From contig NC_080673.1 in the NCBI RefSeq assembly GCF_030445035.2, positions 203,442,726 to 203,506,725 on the forward strand: 64,000 bases of DNA, given 5' to 3'. The notes below the pieces were generated by a model. It was not told where the DNA came from and did no database searches. It saw only the letters and a program-made list of their open reading frames with translations. The position numbers were made by a program, and so were the translations under genes. Position 1 is the stretch's first letter. Each line of letters starts with the position of its first letter. Origin of the DNA: Dasypus novemcinctus. Taxonomy: Eukaryota; Chordata; Mammalia; Cingulata; Dasypodidae. Of this stretch, positions 31,561 to 43,924 are shown piece by piece.

Positions 31561-32454
31561 GCTGAAGAAGACCTCCCTCGGCCCCTGCCACCCACCCTCC
31601 ACGTGGCTAGAGGCAGTTCAGACCCGTGCCCACCATCTCGCCCTCTTCCACAGCTGATGGCTTCCCAAGGCCAACAGGGACATCCAGATGTTTCAAGAGG
31701 TACTGGAGATGTACCTCTCCAGCTTCATCCGCTACAACACAGCCTCTGTGATTTCTGGATTAGAGACCTTTCGGGCCTCTTGCATTCCCCACTTCGTTCA
31801 TATCCTTCCCTTCTTCTCAGTCGATCTAATTTTCAAGGCGTGACTCCAGAGTCCATTTCTTGAAGTCGTTCAGAACGGCTAGTGTCAGCTAGAAAAATCT
31901 TGACTTTTTTTTGCATTTGCGTCAGATCTGACTGGTAAGCATACCCTAATTAAGGCTAAAAAGTACACACTGACCACCCATGGGCAGGGGCCCTTCTGCT
32001 GGTTAGGCCTCCTACGGGTTATATGCTTAAAGAGCTGTCTCCTGCTGTGGGAGGTGATAGCCTGCCTGGCTGGAGAAGGCACGTCCCCGCTGAGCTTGTT
32101 GAACTGGTCAGGACTGTTCCATCTGGGCCAGCACTGACTAACCTGGGGCAAAGGCATTTTATTGCGAAAGGCAGTTTCTCTGTTTCCCTGGAACAGGCCC
32201 TTGTGTTGATTCTACAACCCAACTCAGGGAGTGTGCAGCCCCCCATTTGGTGCAAGGGAGGCAGGGAGTACCCTCAGCCCCTCTGAAAACGCCTCTTCAC
32301 AAACTTCCCCCAGTCACCGCTTCCCTGACTCTTTCGTCCCTGCTCTTGGGTGTGGGATGGCCAGACGTGTTTCCATCATTTTCTCTGAAGTTGCCACTCG
32401 GTGGTTTGGCTCCTCACTCTGGAATTTCACATCTATCGAATGAGCTGAAAACGC
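31561..32454. other. Unassigned unique DNA
   Basis: No gene recognised on either strand. Confidence 0.35.
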
Positions 32455-32580
32455 TCATCTGTTGCCCTGTTCTTCTCACAACAAACCTGTCGTGGGTTGT
32501 CAGCCCCAATTTACGGATGCAGAGACAGAGGCTCAGAGACGACGGGCCTTGTCCAAAGCACACACAGCCGGTGGCAGTGC
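32455..32580 (-). repeat. MIR SINE fragment
   Basis: Antisense MIR: CCCCAATTTACGGATGCAGA, GAGGCTCAGAGACG and AAAGCACACACAGCCGGTGG blocks in the expected order. Confidence 0.65.
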
Positions 32581-32864
32581 TCGGCCGTGGGCCCAGCGCT
32601 CCCGGGAAATGGAGCTGCCTCCTCTTGCCAAAGCAAATCCTTTCCTAAGAGTAGCGGAGACCTCCTGTGCACTGCAGGCTGTCCTTCCTCCGACAGGCCC
32701 GGCGGCCAACAGGAGCGAGAAGGGGAGGGGACAGGAAACCAGTTCCGCAAGGAACAGCAGAGGGAATGGAGGGAGCAGAGGGCGGGCATCCTGCTGCGTG
32801 GACTCCGAGGGGCTGCCCTGGAGCAGAGGGTCCAGGGCGCTCAGGGTCCAGAGGTCAGGAGGCC

Positions 32865-32942
32865 AGAGTGTGTGCGCATGTGTGCATATGGTGTGTTCAG
32901 TATGTATGCGTGTGTGTGTATGTGTGTGCACGTGTGTGTTTG
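32865..32942. repeat. GT-rich simple repeat
   Basis: About 75 bp of GTGTGT with interruptions. Confidence 0.8.
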
Positions 32943-33008
32943 GCAGGGTAGCCTCAGAATCAGCCTCAGTGAGCAGAGATGGAACAGGCTTTAAGAGGCG
33001 GCCGAGGT

Positions 33009-33892
33009 GAGAGGATGTGGCTCAACGGATAGAGCTTCCCCCTACCACGTGGGAGGTCCAGGGTTCAAACCCAGGGCCTCCTGACCCGTGTGGTGAGCTG
33101 GCCCACATGGAGTGCTGCCGTATGCAAGGAGCGTAGCCCCACACAGGGGTGCCCTCTACACAAGGAGTGCCCCCCGTGCAAGAGTACAGGCCCACACAGG
33201 AGAGCAGCCCACCCAGGAGTGGAGTCGCCCTCATGGAGAGCTGAACAGCAAGATGATGCAACAAGGGAAGTGGATTTGGCTCAACAGACAGAGCGTCCAC
33301 CTACCACATGGAAGGTCCAGGGTTCAAACCAGGGCCTCCTGACCCATGTGATGAGCTGGCCCACACACAGGGCTGCCATGTGCAAGGAGTGCCCTGCCAC
33401 GCAGGGGTGTCCCTGCATAGAGGAGCCCCATGCGCAAGGTGTGCGCCCCATAAGGAGAGCCGCCCTGCGTGAAAAAAGTGCAGCCTGCCCAGGAATGGCG
33501 CTGCATACACGGAGAACTGAGCAGCAAGGTGACACAACAAAAAGAAACACAGATTCCTGGTGCTGCTGACAAGAATGCAAGTGGACAAAGAAGAACACAC
33601 AGCGAATGGACACAGAGCAGACAACTGGGGGGGTGGGGTGGGAAGGGGAGAGAAATAAATAAATAAATAAAAGGGGCACAGAGAAGAGACAATAAGAGAC
33701 GCAGAGAACTGGGGAACTGAGGTGGAGCAAGAGCATGACTGCCTCTCTCCCACTCCGGAAGGTCCCAGGATGGGTTCCCAGAGCCATCTAATGAGAATAC
33801 CAGCAGACACAGAAGAACACACAGTGAATGGACACAGAGAGCAGACAATGCGGGGGGTGGGGGAGGGGAAGTGGAAAGGGAAAAAAAAAAAA
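33009..33892 (+). mobile_element. Dimeric DAS SINE split by another SINE
   Basis: First monomer 33009-33266 ends at GATGATGCAACAA. The second tRNA-like unit and tail resume at 33672-33892 (GAAGAGACAATAAGAGACGC, then ACTGAGGTGGAGCAAGAGC). The middle is a complete inserted SINE. Confidence 0.82.
33267..33671 (+). mobile_element. DAS SINE nested in a dimeric DAS SINE
   Basis: Head GGGAAGTGGATTTGGCTC, B box GGGTTCAAACC, body and AAATAAATAAATAAATAAA tail. It sits precisely at the middle A-rich junction of the host SINE. Confidence 0.9.
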
Positions 33893-33944
33893 AAGGCAGC
33901 TGAGAGATCAGCTGGGGGGTGCCCACCCCCCTGGGTGCCAGGCT

Positions 33945-35845
33945 AGGCCCTTAGCCTCAACAGACTTCAGCTCCTACCCTCTGGTTTATTGGACTTACCC
34001 CACTCAGCTAACAGGGAGGTGAAGAAGGTCAACCACCACACCAGGGAGCCAAGAGAGCCTACAGCTGTAAGCAGGAGAATTGCATCCAGCATCCATGTGG
34101 AATCTAAGCCCCCTCTTGACATAGATGTGGAGTGGACATCACCATCCCAGGGTCCACAGGATGGAGGAATAGAATATGGATTAGAGTGGACTTATTGACA
34201 TTCTATTCATGAACTATTGTGAGTAGTAATTGAAGAAAATGTGGCATTGGTGTGGAGAAGGTGGCCATGGTGGCTGCTGGGGGTGGGGAATGGGAGGAAG
34301 AGATAAGATGTGGAGGCATTTTTTAAAATTCAATTTAATTTAATTTTTTAAAATTTATTATTTTTAAAATATTACATTAAAAAAATATGAGGTCCCATTC
34401 AACCCCACCGCCCCCACCCCCCACTCCCCCCACAGCAACACTCTCTCCCACCATCACAACACATCCACTGTACCTGGCAAGCATATCTCTGAGCATCACT
34501 GCACCCCACAGTCAACGGTCCATATCATAGCCCACACTCTCCCATGCTCCATCCAGTGGGCCCTGGGGGGATCCACAATGACCCGTAATTGTCCGTGAAG
34601 CACCACCCAGGACAACTCCACGTCCCAAAAACGCCTCCCCATCTCATCTCTTCCTCCCATTCCCTGTGCCCAGCAGCCACCATGGCCACCCTTCCCACAC
34701 CAATGCCACATTTACTCTGTGGACATTGGATTGTTGTGTCCATTGCACATCTATGTCAAGTGGGGGCTTGGATTCCACATGGATACTGGATGCACTCCTC
34801 CCGCTTCTAGTTGTAGACACTCTAGGCTCCACGGTGTGGTGGTTGACCTTCTTCAACTCCATGTTAGCTGAGTGGGTAAGTCTAATAAATCAGAGTGTAG
34901 GAGCTGAAGTCTGTTGAGGCTCAGGGCCTGGGTATCATATTGTCAGTCCAGAGATTCAAATCCCCTAAATATATCTTAAACCCCAGCACCAACTACAATT
35001 CCAGTAAAGTAGCATGAAAGTCTTGTGAAAAGAGATCCCCTCTGAGTCCAGTTCCATCACGCAGAAACACCAGCTCCAAAGAAGGGCCATCTGACATGGC
35101 AGTGAACCCCATCTGCCATGACCATAGAACCCGTGGGTCTCTTTATCCCTCAAAAGAACCAATACCTGGGGTTGTATCTACTTTATCTGTCTCTTAGACT
35201 CTGCTCAGTTGTGCATAAGGGCATTCCTTCTGACAACCTCCAGACTCTTTTTTAGAGACTCGTAGCCATATAAACTCATTTCTCCTTTCCATTTCCCCCT
35301 TACATTAGGTCAAACAGCATTTTGAAGTCATGTTATTATATGTAGACAGGGATATTCTGCTGATCCGCATTGAATCTTTAATTCAAGGTCATTTTCTAGT
35401 TGCATCTTCAGCTGGTATGTGGTAGTGATCCCTCGGTGCCAGGGAGGCTCATCCCTGGGTGTCATGTCCCACGCTGGGGGGAATGCACTGCATCTACATG
35501 CTGAGTTTGGCTGTGGAGGCGTTTTTGGGACTTGGAGTTGTCCTGGGTGGTGCTGTGGGGACAGTTACCGGACACTGTGTGTCCTCCCATGGCCCACTGG
35601 GTGGACTGGGGGAGAGTGTGAGCTATGGTGTGAACCATTGATCATGAGGCGCAGCAGTGCTCAGAGATGTATTCACGAAATGCAATGAGTGTGTCATGAT
35701 GATGGAGGAGAATGTTGCTATGGGGGGAGGAGTGGGGTGAGAGGGGGTGGGGGTATATGGGACCGCATATTTTTTGAATGTAATATTAAAAAAATGAATA
35801 AAGACAGAAATAAAAAATAAAAAAAAAAGAAAGAAAGATACCGGG
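33945..35845 (+). mobile_element. 'gaggtcc' retroelement split by an inverted copy
   Basis: 33945-34324 and 35512-35845 are consecutive parts of one plus-strand copy: text up to GATGTGGAGGCATTTTT continues as GTTTTTGGGACTTGGAG. It ends TTGAATGTAATATT plus an A tail at about 35785-35845. Confidence 0.85.
34325..35511 (-). mobile_element. 'gaggtcc' retroelement, apparently full length
   Basis: 1187-bp minus-oriented copy inserted into a plus-oriented copy. The duplication TGTGGAGGC(A/G)TTTTT flanks it (34309-34323 and 35512-35526). The minus-strand 5' end reads GCCAAACTCAGCATGTAG, the same start as the copy ending at 48396. No meaningful ORF: non-coding, so it must use another element's enzymes. 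Confidence 0.85.
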
Positions 35846-37984
35846 TTCCATCCCCAGAGGAGCCTAGATTTAGGCGCTGGCCTGCTGTCCTGGGGAGGCG
35901 TTGCTCTGAGGCTGGACGGTGGGGGGCCTTCCAGAAGCCGAATCTGCAGCAGGCCTGGCCCTCCACCCCTGGAGGGATGGGGCCCTGGGAAGGGGGCTCG
36001 GGGGTAGGAGGGCAGCGCCGGGGTGCGCAGGAGAGCGTGGCAGGCTCGGGCCTCAGGTCTCCATCCCTCCCGCCCTCCCGCCTCCCGGACACCTGGGGCG
36101 TTTCAGGGGCTGCGCAGTGACAGGGGCTGAAAAGGCAGCGGTGCTGCCGGGGGGCAGCATGCCCAGGTAGACGCCGCCCGTCCCTGGCCCTTCCAGGGCT
36201 CTGTCCCCATGCCGGGGCCCCCACGTCCTGCTTCGGAGCCTGTCCCGCTCCTCTCTCCCATGCCAAGGCCCCGGGTCCCTCGCTGGGTGCTAGGAATCCC
36301 TGCAGCGGCCAGGGTGCCATCTTGGGGGACACCTGGGACCCGGGGAGGGGCAGTGTTTATTTCGGCCTCTGCAGTTTGCTGCTCTCAGGGGACAGAGTTC
36401 TCGGGGAGGAAGTACGGCCTCCAGGGCCACCCCTGTGCCAGGCCGGCAGGCTGGCACCCTTGTCTCTCCGGGACTCAGTTTCCCCAGGGCGGCGCCCTCG
36501 CCCGGTTGCTGGGAATGGACTCAGCCAGCACACGCTGAGCCCTGCTTGGGGTCCCGTGTGGAAGCAGCCCCCCTCTGGAGCCCAGCCCCCTCCGGCCGGC
36601 GCTGAGCTCGCCGCATGCCCTTGTCTGGACCTGCCCGGGAGCCAGGGCTTGCTTCGAGGAGACACGAGAGCCGGCGCTCGCCCCGCGCTGCTCCTCCGTG
36701 CCCTTGACTTTGCAGGGTTCAGCCGACAGGGACCATTTCAATAAGCTCCCCCATTTTCCTTTGTTCCTGGAAATGTATTGCATGCAGTATTTATGACTGA
36801 AAAGTCAAGCGACAAATTGCGTTCAATATGCTCCTCATCTAGGAGATGGGGTCCTCTGTCCTGGTGTGTTTCTTCCAGGTGTTTCCTGCGGCAGAGAAAT
36901 GCCCACCCCGAGACCAGCTGGCGGCTTGGGACCCTGACTCCGGGAAGCCCGGGCGGGCGGGGTCCTGCGGTGACCTGTCCCAGCCCTGGCTCATGAGTGG
37001 TTTCCAGCGTGGACACGGCAGGTGGGAGACTGGATGCCCTCCGGCAGGCGCTGGGTCTGGGGTCTGCTGGGAACTCTGCACCTCTGTCTGTGGCTGTTGC
37101 ACCCCGACTTCGGCTTGGACTTGGCATTGCGGGAGGGCAGGGTGACCCGGGCAAGCCCCCCATGCTCTGGGCCAAGGTCTCCACCTTGATGAGCTTAGGG
37201 AGCTGGGGAGACAGTGATCACATGTCCCCTCGCCCCAGGCATGACCTCCCCGAGCACCGCCTCCCCATTCCCGGGGAGCCCAGGGGGGTCCGACGGCCAC
37301 CGTTCTGGTCCTCCAGGTACAGTGTCCAGCTGGGGTCCCCTGCTGCCAGGGCGACCAGCTGCCGCCGTACTCACCCTTTGTCCACAGCTGTCCTGGTCCC
37401 CGGAAGCGCCCGATGATGACGAGGCTCCTAACGGGGGTCATTCGTCCTCTCTCTAAGACGGCAGGGGGGCAATGGATCTGGTGGGCCCTGGCGGGGACGG
37501 GGACACGTGGTGACCAGAGCTCGGGGGGAGGCCTGCACGGGCACCCAGAGGCCGGAGGAGGGGCCCACTGGCCCAGGGCGGGCGTCGGGGAGGGGTCTTC
37601 CTGGGGCGTCCCGCTGGCCCTCAGTCCCTTTCCCAAGGAAACTCAGACCACTCTTTTGCCTCGTCCCCTTGGAGCCTCGCGGAAACTGGAGACCCCAGCT
37701 CACCGCGGCCTCCTCATGCCCTCGGAGGCGCCGATGCCAGCTTCTCCCGTTCTGGGGGGTCGGTGCGCATGGCGGGCTGCGGAGCACCTTCGGAGAGTCC
37801 TGTCGTCCCCTGGGGACGGGCCCTGGGCCACTCACAGCCTGCTCACCAGGGGGGCAGATGGGCGGGCAGCTTCCCACGAGGCGCAGGATGAGGCTTCAGC
37901 GCTTCCCCAGGGCTGCAGGGCACGGCCAGCAGGGTGGCGCGGGTGGAGGGGAGAGGCAGCGGGATTGGGTGCCGGGCCGGTGCC
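35846..37984. other. GC-rich unique DNA, no gene identified
   Basis: Long overlapping open frames occur on both strands (up to several hundred codons continuing into the SINE) but match nothing recognised. 36735-36870 is AT-richer and non-repetitive, and could be a conserved non-coding element. Confidence 0.4.
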
Positions 37985-38105
37985 CCACGGACGGGCAATC
38001 CGCCACGGCCCCTGGCCCCTGTGCCTCGGGTTCCTCATCTGTCAGTGGGGTAGGAATCGTTCTCCCGCTGGAGTCGCTCTGAGGTTTAAGTCATCCCATT
38101 TAGGA
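37985..38105 (+). repeat. MIR SINE fragment
   Basis: CCTCGGGTTCCTCATCTGTCAG..GGGGTAGGAAT block is MIR-like. Confidence 0.5.
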
Positions 38106-38327
38106 GGTCTTGTCGCCCGGCTCCTGAGAGTGAGGGGCCAGCTGGCAGGGGGGGGCTCCCCGCCTGCCCCCGGCTCCACCTGCTCACCTGCCCGGCGTGG
38201 AGTACCTGCCCTCGGCCCGCGCTCAGCTCCTCCCGGCACCTGCAGGCTCCTCACCTCCAGGAAGGATTCCAGGCTTTCCACCACCTGGGGTCCTCGTCTC
38301 AGAAGTTCATTCTTATTTATTTACTTT

Positions 38328-38733
38328 AAAGATTATTTATGTATTTATTTTCTCCCCTCCCCCCGCCCAGTTGTCTGCTCTCTGTGTCCATTTGCTGTGT
38401 GTTCTTCCGTGACCGCTTCTATCCTTATCAGCGGCACCCAGAATCTGTGTCTCTTTTTGTTGCGTCATCTTGCTGTGTCAGCTCTCCGTGTGGGCGGCAC
38501 CATTCCTGGGCAGGCTGCACTTTCTTTTGCGCTGGGCGGCTCTCCTTATGGGGCGCACTCCTTGCGCGTGGGGCTCCCCTACGCGGGGGACACCCCTGCG
38601 TGGCAGGGCCCTCCTGGCACGCATCAGCACTGCGCATGGGCCAGCTCCACCCGGGTCAGGAGGCCCGGGGTTTGAACCGTGGACCTCCCATGTGGTAGAC
38701 GGACGCCCTATCTGTTGGGCCCCATGCACTTCC
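38328..38733 (-). mobile_element. DAS SINE
   Basis: Reverse-oriented SINE: T-rich start, body, and tRNA-like head near 38660-38733 (B box reverse GGGGTTTGAACC). The head resembles the TGGCCCAACAGATAGGGC type. Flanking duplication is not clear. Confidence 0.9.
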
Positions 38734-40530
38734 CTCAGTAGTTTATTTAAGCCTCACAGACTCCACAACGGAGAGGGGGCGGAAAGGGGGGCTTAGTGGA
38801 GGGGGAGAGGGCCGGGCTGACAGGGGTCCCAGGAGAGCTGATTCTCCTGCTTCATTTTTCGCCCTCGGTCCTCATTATTTTGAGTGTTGCTGCCTAAAAC
38901 CTTGACCTTTGTCACGGGCAGCCTGGCTTGTCCCTTTGGGGAAGTGGGGGCAGTGGCACCTGTTTGTGAACGGGAGGTCTGTGAAGGGTGAATGCTTATG
39001 GCCACCACCGTCGGTCACTTTCAGCTGACCGTGGACCGCGGCCGGTGTCAGGGGAGACCAGCTCTGGACGCTGCCCCCTCCCCTTTGCCGTGCGCTGGGC
39101 CGGGCCCCCTCCTGGCGCGACTGCCTCCTGCCTGGCCTCTCTGCCTCCGTGCCTTCATCCCCACCCAGCCAATCCCCTCCAGAGAGAGGCTGTCAAGTGC
39201 AGCCGGACCAGCGGACGGTGGGCTCCAGCCTCCGGCGGGCCCCTCCACGCGGGGCCAGTCCAGCCGCTCGGCGTGCCTGGGGCATGGCGCGGCCTGGTCC
39301 CTGCCTGCCTGCTGTCCGTGTGCCCGGCGGCCGCCGGCAGCTGACCCTCATGCCTGCCCCACGTCCCGTGTCCACCCCGCCCTCGCTGAGAGCCCGCCCC
39401 GTTCCACAGACGGCCTTCTCTTCCTGGTAGCGTCCTTTTCATACGAAAGTTTTGGTTTTGGTGACATCCAGTTTATCTGTTTTCTCTTTTGCTGCTTGTG
39501 ATTTTGGTGTCATATCGACTTAATTGGAGCTTCACGGCTGCATTTTCTAATGTTTCTGCCACGAGCCTGTGCTGCATGTTTTTATAATAAGGTCAGAACA
39601 ATGAACATGATTAAAAAAGCAGACGCCACCTCGGCTTTCCCGCCTGGTGGCACCGTTCAGCCCTTCCTCGGCAAGGACAGGACAACCGTCGACCTTGGCC
39701 GGGCGTCAGCCTCCTGACGTGGGCTGAGTAGAATGAGCCTCGAGTGTCTCAGAACTGTCATCCACAGAGTCAGCAAGGGACCTGCAGGGACGGTGAAGGA
39801 GCACGGCCTTCTGCCGCCCGTTTGCTCGTCTTCGGGGACTAGGAAAGGCTTTGCGCCCTGGCCCTTCTGTTCCAGAGCTGGCCTTCAGGACCCAGGCCAG
39901 ACCCCTCACTTTCCAGGCCCACAGCGGGCCCTGCCACCCTCCCAAGAGTGGAGGCTCAGCCAAGGACCCGAAGCCAGGGCACCGAGGGTGGGAACAAGTG
40001 CCCAGCTCTCCTCACCGCAGGGCAGCAACCAGAGACCGATCCCTCTGCCTCAGCACTTCTGTCTCTAACAGCACATCTCTCTCTGTCGTGTTTCTCTTGG
40101 CTTGCACACCCCCAGGGACAGGGTGCTCCTTTCCTGACGACACAGCAACCCCCTCAGTGCTGAGTGCAAGTTCTCCCCCCGTCCAACCACGGGTCCTCGT
40201 TCTGCCTTTGATGGCACAGGATGGAGAGCACCATGCTGGGGTTCTCCACGTCACACATCAGGGGTGACCCCCCTGCCCCCAGCTGCAAGAAATACCTGCT
40301 GAGTGGAGCAGGGTCGAGGGTTGGGGGAGCTTGGAGGAGCACAGAGGAGGAGGGAGAATTTTGCTTGGAGATGTATCAGGAAAGGCTTTCCCCAGGGGGT
40401 GGCTTTAGAGCGGGGTGCTGAGCAGGACTTTGCAATTGAGAAAGAAGAGGTGAAGATGCCCTCGCCGGAGGCGGGTGCTGGAAGGGAGCCTGCTGCGGGC
40501 GAGCGCAGAGGTGGGTGGATGGAGGAGGGA
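38734..40530. other. Unique DNA with a short L1 piece
   Basis: 39435-39530 resembles antisense L1 (ACATCCAGTTTATCTGTTTT). Otherwise no gene or repeat recognised. Confidence 0.4.
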
Positions 40531-40640
40531 TTGGATGTCTGTCTGTCTGTCTGGTGGATGCATGATTGTATGGTGGATGAAAAGTTGGATGGATAGTGGG
40601 TGGATGGATGGAAGGTGACTTGGAGGTATGCGTGGTGAAT
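40531..40640. repeat. GGAT/TGTC simple repeat
   Basis: TCTGTCTGTCTGTCTGG followed by irregular GGATGGATGG units. Confidence 0.8.
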
Positions 40641-40937
40641 GGGTTAGGTGGAAGGATGTGTGATAGCAGATGGGCGGTTGGTAGCCCGAGGGAAAGATAG
40701 GCACGTGGTTGTACGGCTGGACGGCTGGGAGGATGCGGGAACCTGGCACATTCGCTGGCCGGGTCTTCGGGGCGTGCTCTCTAAACCCGGGTTTGCCTCG
40801 TGTCTGGCTGAGCCATCCGACCTTCCCTTCCCTCCACCTCCTCTCGGTGTGAACGTCTAAGTTTAGCCTCTTGGGGGATTTACTGGCTGTGCCAGGAGGC
40901 TTTCGGGCTTTACACCAGAGAGACATGCCTAGAGCCC
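40641..40937. other. Unassigned
   Basis: No feature recognised. Confidence 0.3.
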
Positions 40938-41494
40938 TGTGTTAGTCAGCCAAAGGGGCGCTGATGCGAAATACCAGAAATGGGTTGCTTTTTATAAAGG
41001 GCATTCATTTGGGATAGGAGTTTACAGATACCAGGCCATAAAGCATAAGTTACTTCCCGCACCAAAGTCTGTTTCCACGAGTTGGAGCAAGATGGCTGCC
41101 GACGGCTGCGAGGGCTCAGGCTTCCTGGGTTCCTCTGGGCTCAGCTCCTCTGTTTCCTCCACAAGGTCAGCTGTGGACTATGAGGCTTTCTAGGCTTTGC
41201 CTCTCTCCACGAGGTCAGCTGGGGACAATCAGGCGAACGGCTCTGTCTCTCTCCCTGGGGCTCCAGATTAAGGCTTCAGCATCAAACTCCAACCACCTCA
41301 AAACTCCAACATTAAAAGCCCTCCGCTCTGTCCTTTGCCATGCCTTTTATCAATGCCCTACTGGCACAAGAGGTTTACTTGATTAATCAAGTACTTAATC
41401 CAATATAATTTCACATGCCCAGAGGAAAAGACCAGTTCACAAACATAATGCAATACTTCTTTTTGGAATTCATCAATAATATCAAACTGCTCCA
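40938..41494 (-). mobile_element. Solo ERVL-type LTR
   Basis: 557 bp, starting TGTGTTAGTCAGCC and ending CAAACTGCTCCA on the + strand; it is the reverse complement of the family at 57918-58531. A perfect 5-bp duplication, AGCCC, flanks it (40933-40937 and 41495-41499). The poly(A) signal region near 41005 is mutated to AATGAA. Confidence 0.88.
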
Positions 41495-41639
41495 AGCCCC
41501 TAGCTCCAGGGTGAGCAGGCAGGGCTACTGATAGAGTCCTGCTGCACTTTCAGCTCCCAAATTCGGTGACTTCCTGAGTCTGGGGAGGCAGTGACATGGT
41601 GTGAAGAAGCTTGGCTTGGTTATTTTTTTTGGAAACAGA

Positions 41640-41735
41640 CTCTGTCCCGTCTTAGCTGTGTGACCTTGGACAATTACTTGGCTGCTCTGAGCCTCGATTC
41701 CTCGTCCGTGAAGTAGAGACGTCCTTTGGGTTAAA
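41640..41735 (+). repeat. MIR SINE fragment
   Basis: TAGCTGTGTGACCTTGGACAA, CTGAGCCTCGATTCCTCGTC blocks in MIR order. Confidence 0.75.
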
Positions 41736-43924
41736 GGAGAGAAAGATATGGCCAGAGAGGAGTGGAGGGGCCGGGGTGGGGTGCTCTTCCCTGGGACAGA
41801 GGGAGATGGGGCTTTTCTTTGGAAAGTTCGGCTTCCCCTGATCTCCCAGGCCTGCCACCCTGAGCACCCAGGACGTGGAACAAGATGGCGTTTTGCCTCG
41901 GTGATGGAGCGGAGGCGGGCGTGGCATGGCCGTGCGAATTGCTTGGTCCCTTGGCCTTTGTCCTCTGAGGGTCAGCAGTTCCCGAGGCTTTACCACTGGG
42001 CACATTTATAAACCGTAACGCGTGGAGCCCCAGTCCAGCTGCGTCAGGACAAAAGGGAGAAGCAAGTGCGCGTCAGCTCAGGGGCGCTGCGGAACGAGGT
42101 CATGCTCAGAACCCCCTGGATGCCCCCCGCTCAGGCTCAGGGGCAGGCGCCGAGTCACTCGGACGGCCTCGCGCCAACCCCAGGCGAGGGTCGGAGGCGT
42201 GTGGCTGCTTCCTCGAAGTGGCCCCTGCTGTAGGCAGGCGACATGCTGCCACGTTTGGAGGCCAAGGGTTGATTTTTGAGGGGCCCGTGGTTCATCGAGG
42301 CAGTGGGTCTGGAGGAGACACTGCCCCCCCTGGCCCCCCACCCCAGGGGGGAAAGAAGAGGTGATGGACGGGTGTGGACAGATGGTGAGTGTCAGAGAAG
42401 CCCCAGGGTCTGTGAACAAGCTCCCGAGGTCGGCCATCAGGTGAGTGTGCGCTGGTGGAAACAGGAGGGGGCAGGGACCAGAAGTGAGTGACTATGGGAA
42501 AGAAGCGTGGTGACAAGGGCCGAGGAACAGGCTGGGGTGGCTGGAGTCCCCTCCTTGTGGATTCTGGCTGCAGAGCACATGGGAGATGGGGGAGGGCAGG
42601 AGGAAAGGTTAAAATCCGCAAGTCTGAGCAGGCACTGAGCAGGGAAGTTGGGAATGCATTCAGCTGCAGGTAACAGAAAATCTGACTACCGGGGGCTTGA
42701 ATGTTTAGTGTATGTTCCCCATGTTGTAAGAAGTCTGCAGGGAGTGGTCCCTGGCATGAGCTGCTGCATGATGCCTCCAGGACCGACTTAGGCTGCTGTG
42801 CCTCCAGATATCACATCCACGTCCCAGGCTGGAAGATGGAGGACAGGAAAAGTCTTTTTCCCTCCTGGGGTTTAGCTTTGGGGTTGGGGAGGGCAGCTCC
42901 TCCCAGCTGCCTTCCCCTTACATCTCATTGGTCACAAGTGGGCTGCATGCCCACCCTTTGACCAATCACAGGCCACCGTGATTGCCAGCCCCGGTGAGGA
43001 CCACTCGAGATTGGTCCCTTCTCACTGGGGGAGGGACTTACCTTCCCTGAGGTCTAGCAATTGCCTGCAGCGCCTGGCCAGCTGGGCGTTTGGGAAGCAG
43101 GAATGGAGGTGGCGGCTGCTGGGGAGGGCTACGGCCTTGGCGAAGGACCAGCCTTAAGTCCCCGAAGTGGGAGGAGGCGGGCTTTCCTTACCTCCATTAG
43201 AGGAGAAACCCAGATCAGAGTTGTGAAGCCACCCAGCCCAGGCCACACAGCAATGAGAGCAGAGCCTGGGCGCGCACCCTTCCGCTGGGTGCTATTCCAT
43301 TTGCAGTAGGGCTCCACGGGGATTCGGGGAGGCTTGGTCTTTGAGAATGGAGGACGCCCGGGCAGCCCTCTTGGGGAATGGGGTACCCCCGGCACCATCC
43401 ACCAGGCTTGGGGGCCCTGCCGCTCAGAGCCTTGTCCTTGGACTGTCCTGAGCTCTGCTGCTCCAGCCTAGACCCCCGCCATTGCAGTGTTCTCAGCTCT
43501 TTCCACTGGTCCTCGTCGCCGTGGGCCCCAGGTCCTATGAGGTGGGGAGTGAAGCCGGGATGGCCAGACCAGGGCTGGGCGGGGGCCAGGAGCGCTCCCC
43601 GCGGGCGCTGCCCCGCGCGCCTGCCCACCCGAGCCCGGCGTTCCGGGCGCCCTCGCGCACCATGCGCACACGCGTGTGCGCCCACGCGCACCCCCGGGCC
43701 CTGCCTCGCGGGGCTCACAGTCGCCAGGAGCCTGGAGGGTAGGCGCCAGCGGAAGTCCGGCCTGGAAACTTCGCGCTGCATCCCCGCTCGGCGCTGGGGT
43801 CGGGGTCTCGTCCACCCTCCGCACCCCGACTGCTGACGTCACTCCTCCGGCAGCCCCCTCTGCAGAGCCCCTGCTCCCCAGCTTGGCCCTTGTCCCTGCC
43901 TTGAAGGGAAGGGTCCAGATGCTG
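41736..43924. other. Unique DNA; old repeat patch; GC/CpG-rich end
   Basis: 42665-43025 resembles an ancient mammalian repeat (TAACAGAAAATCTGACTACC start; CATTGGTCACAAGTGGGC near its end). 43560-43840 is CpG-rich. No exon recognised. Confidence 0.35.

Noticed and set aside
34325-35511. CRISPR-like or satellite array
   Set aside because: The repeated text comes from dispersed retroelement copies with their own target duplications, not from tandem units with spacers.
37413-38675. 420-codon open frame on the + strand
   Set aside because: Its C-terminal part is a translated antisense DAS SINE and the rest is low-complexity GC-rich sequence, with long frames on the opposite strand as well. No family resemblance.
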